NCBI GenBank assembly: GCA_045580835.1
Contig: JAZNOM010000015.1
Location: 1 to 15,587, forward strand
Length of the DNA: 15,587 bases
Source: UMGS902 sp045580835
Lineage (GTDB): Bacteria > Bacillota > Clostridia > Oscillospirales > CAG-272
Direction of reading: 5' to 3'
Part shown: positions 15,181-15,587 of the stretch, piece by piece
Position numbering within the stretch: the first letter of the stretch is position 1
Layout of the letters: every line of letters begins with the position of its first letter
The notes under the pieces: generated by a model
Databases searched by the model: none
What the model saw: the letters and a program-made list of their open reading frames with translations, nothing else
Told to the model about the DNA's origin: nothing
Made by a program: the position numbers and the translations under genes

Positions 15181-15209
15181 TTGACAATCGCGTAAAAAAC
15201 TGTTATAAT
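15181..15209 (+). promoter_or_regulatory. Perfect consensus promoter of the tRNA pair
   Basis: TTGACA (15181-15186), exactly 17 nt, TATAAT (15204-15209). Both hexamers are perfect, as expected for a stable-RNA promoter. The predicted start is near 15216, about 20 nt before the first tRNA. Confidence 0.92.
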
Positions 15210-15235
15210 AACTGTCGTTGCCACGGCAGTTAGAT

Positions 15236-15312
<77 letters not shown>

Positions 15313-15321
15313 GTGCAACCT

Positions 15322-15362
15322 GCCGGAGGCAACAGCTCCCGGCGGGGGCAAAACTTTCCCCC
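15322..15362 (+). other. Two tandem hairpins in the tRNA spacer
   Basis: GCCGGAG (15322-15328) pairs with CTCCCGGC (15336-15343) with one bulged C, and directly after it GGGGG (15344-15348) pairs with CCCCC (15358-15362) around a 9-nt loop. There is no T-tract, so a terminator is unlikely; these more likely guide processing or protect the precursor between the two tRNAs. Confidence 0.5.
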
Positions 15363-15365
15363 TAT

Positions 15366-15443
15366 GGTGGGTATAGCTCAGTTGGTTAGAGCGCCAGGTT
15401 GTGGCCCTGGAGGTCATGGGTTCGATTCCCACCGCTCACCCCA
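15366..15443 (+). tRNA. tRNA-His (anticodon GTG)
   Basis: It has the extra 5' G (15366) opposite discriminator C15440 that marks tRNA-His. Anticodon stem CCAGG/CCTGG, loop TTGTGGC with anticodon GTG at 15401-15403. D-stem GCTC/GAGC; T-loop TTCGATT. CCA is encoded (15441-15443). Acceptor position 7 is A15373 opposite C15433, and the first T-stem pair is A15416 opposite C15432, both mismatches; G4-T69 and T6-G67 are wobbles. It shares the promoter and transcript with tRNA-Arg. Confidence 0.92.
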
Positions 15444-15485
15444 TAAAAACAAAAAGCACCTCGTAGAGGTGCTTTTTGTTTTTAT
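15443..15485. terminator. Long bidirectional terminator after the tRNAs
   Basis: A 20-bp perfect stem (15443-15462 against 15466-15485) has a 3-nt loop GTA and a GC core GCACCTC/GAGGTGC flanked by A5-C-A5 and T5-G-T5. It begins at the final A of the tRNA-His CCA, and its symmetry would also stop transcription coming from the right. Confidence 0.92.
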
Positions 15486-15486
15486 A

Positions 15487-15583
15487 GCAGCAGGCTGCAT
15501 AATCGAACCCTCTCGTTGCAAGGCAACGAAAGAAGTGTGCGCTACATCAAAGTAAAAGCAACCACAAAGGAAGGCGCACACTT
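15487..15583. repeat. Cluster of three inverted repeats at the window edge
   Basis: Three consecutive hairpin-forming units follow the terminator: GCAGC/GCTGC (15487-15498), TCGTTGC/GCAACGA with an AAG loop (15513-15529), and a perfect 10-bp pair AAGTGTGCGC (15533-15542) and GCGCACACTT (15574-15583) with a 31-nt spacer. No convincing gene overlaps them. The minus strand is open from the window edge to about 15412, but that frame runs through the terminator and into tRNA-His, so it is not a likely gene. It may be the edge of a longer repeat element beyond the window. Confidence 0.5.
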
Positions 15584-15587
15584 TGGG

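Noticed and set aside
15313..15555. An 80-codon frame over tRNA-His and its terminator
   Set aside because: The peptide (AQLVRAPGCGPGGHGFDS) is the well-known artefact of translating a tRNA; it also runs through the terminator hairpin.

Overview
The window looks like chromosomal DNA of a low-to-mid-GC Gram-positive anaerobe of the Clostridia, most likely an Oscillospiraceae/Ruminococcus-like gut or rumen commensal. The reasons are secreted proteins ending in dockerin-type calcium repeats, a BspA-like leucine-rich-repeat tail, consensus sigma-A promoters, strong AGGAG ribosome binding sites, and clostridial versions of a polar amino-acid ABC importer, a heterodimeric ABC exporter, DUF1508 and TraX. 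This placement is inferred from gene content; no marker gene is present.

Layout, left to right. (1) 1-2121 is the 3' end of a large secreted protein: a last LRR_5-like repeat, a long helical segment of unknown function, an atypical bacterial Ig domain and a dockerin, closed by a GAAA-loop terminator. (2) 2190-4537 is an amino-acid importer operon (lipoprotein, permease, ATPase) behind a consensus promoter with a 28-bp near-perfect palindrome at the start site. (3) 4556-5041 is a separately promoted tandem DUF1508 (YegP-like) gene. (4) 5167-7302 encodes a secreted beta-solenoid/esterase protein with a degenerate dockerin; it lies between two identical 28-bp terminator hairpins. (5) 7359-8061 encodes an XRE-family regulator with a four-helix membrane tail, convergent with (6), a two-gene ABC exporter on the minus strand (11808 down to 8157) whose subunits overlap by 8 nt and divide canonical and degenerate ATP sites between them. 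(7) A 143-bp divergent promoter region separates the exporter from a tightly overlapping plus-strand operon, TraX - PflX-like radical SAM enzyme - SGNH esterase - YbaK/EbsC deacylase (11952-15160). (8) A perfect consensus promoter drives tRNA-Arg(TCT) and tRNA-His(GTG), ended by a 20-bp terminator stem, followed by a short cluster of inverted repeats that runs to the window edge.

How the parts fit: the two dockerin proteins suggest a host with a cellulosome-like or cell-surface attachment system, although no scaffoldin or cohesin is seen here. The importer and exporter are ordinary housekeeping modules. The part that least resembles a known module is the TraX/radical-SAM/SGNH/YbaK operon, whose overlaps of 1, 11 and 1 nt argue for co-translation of a membrane acyltransferase-like protein with a cytoplasmic esterase. 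A convincing wholly new system is not visible. The best leads are this operon, the helical module of the first protein, the palindromic operator, and three A-C mismatches in the stems of the two tRNAs.
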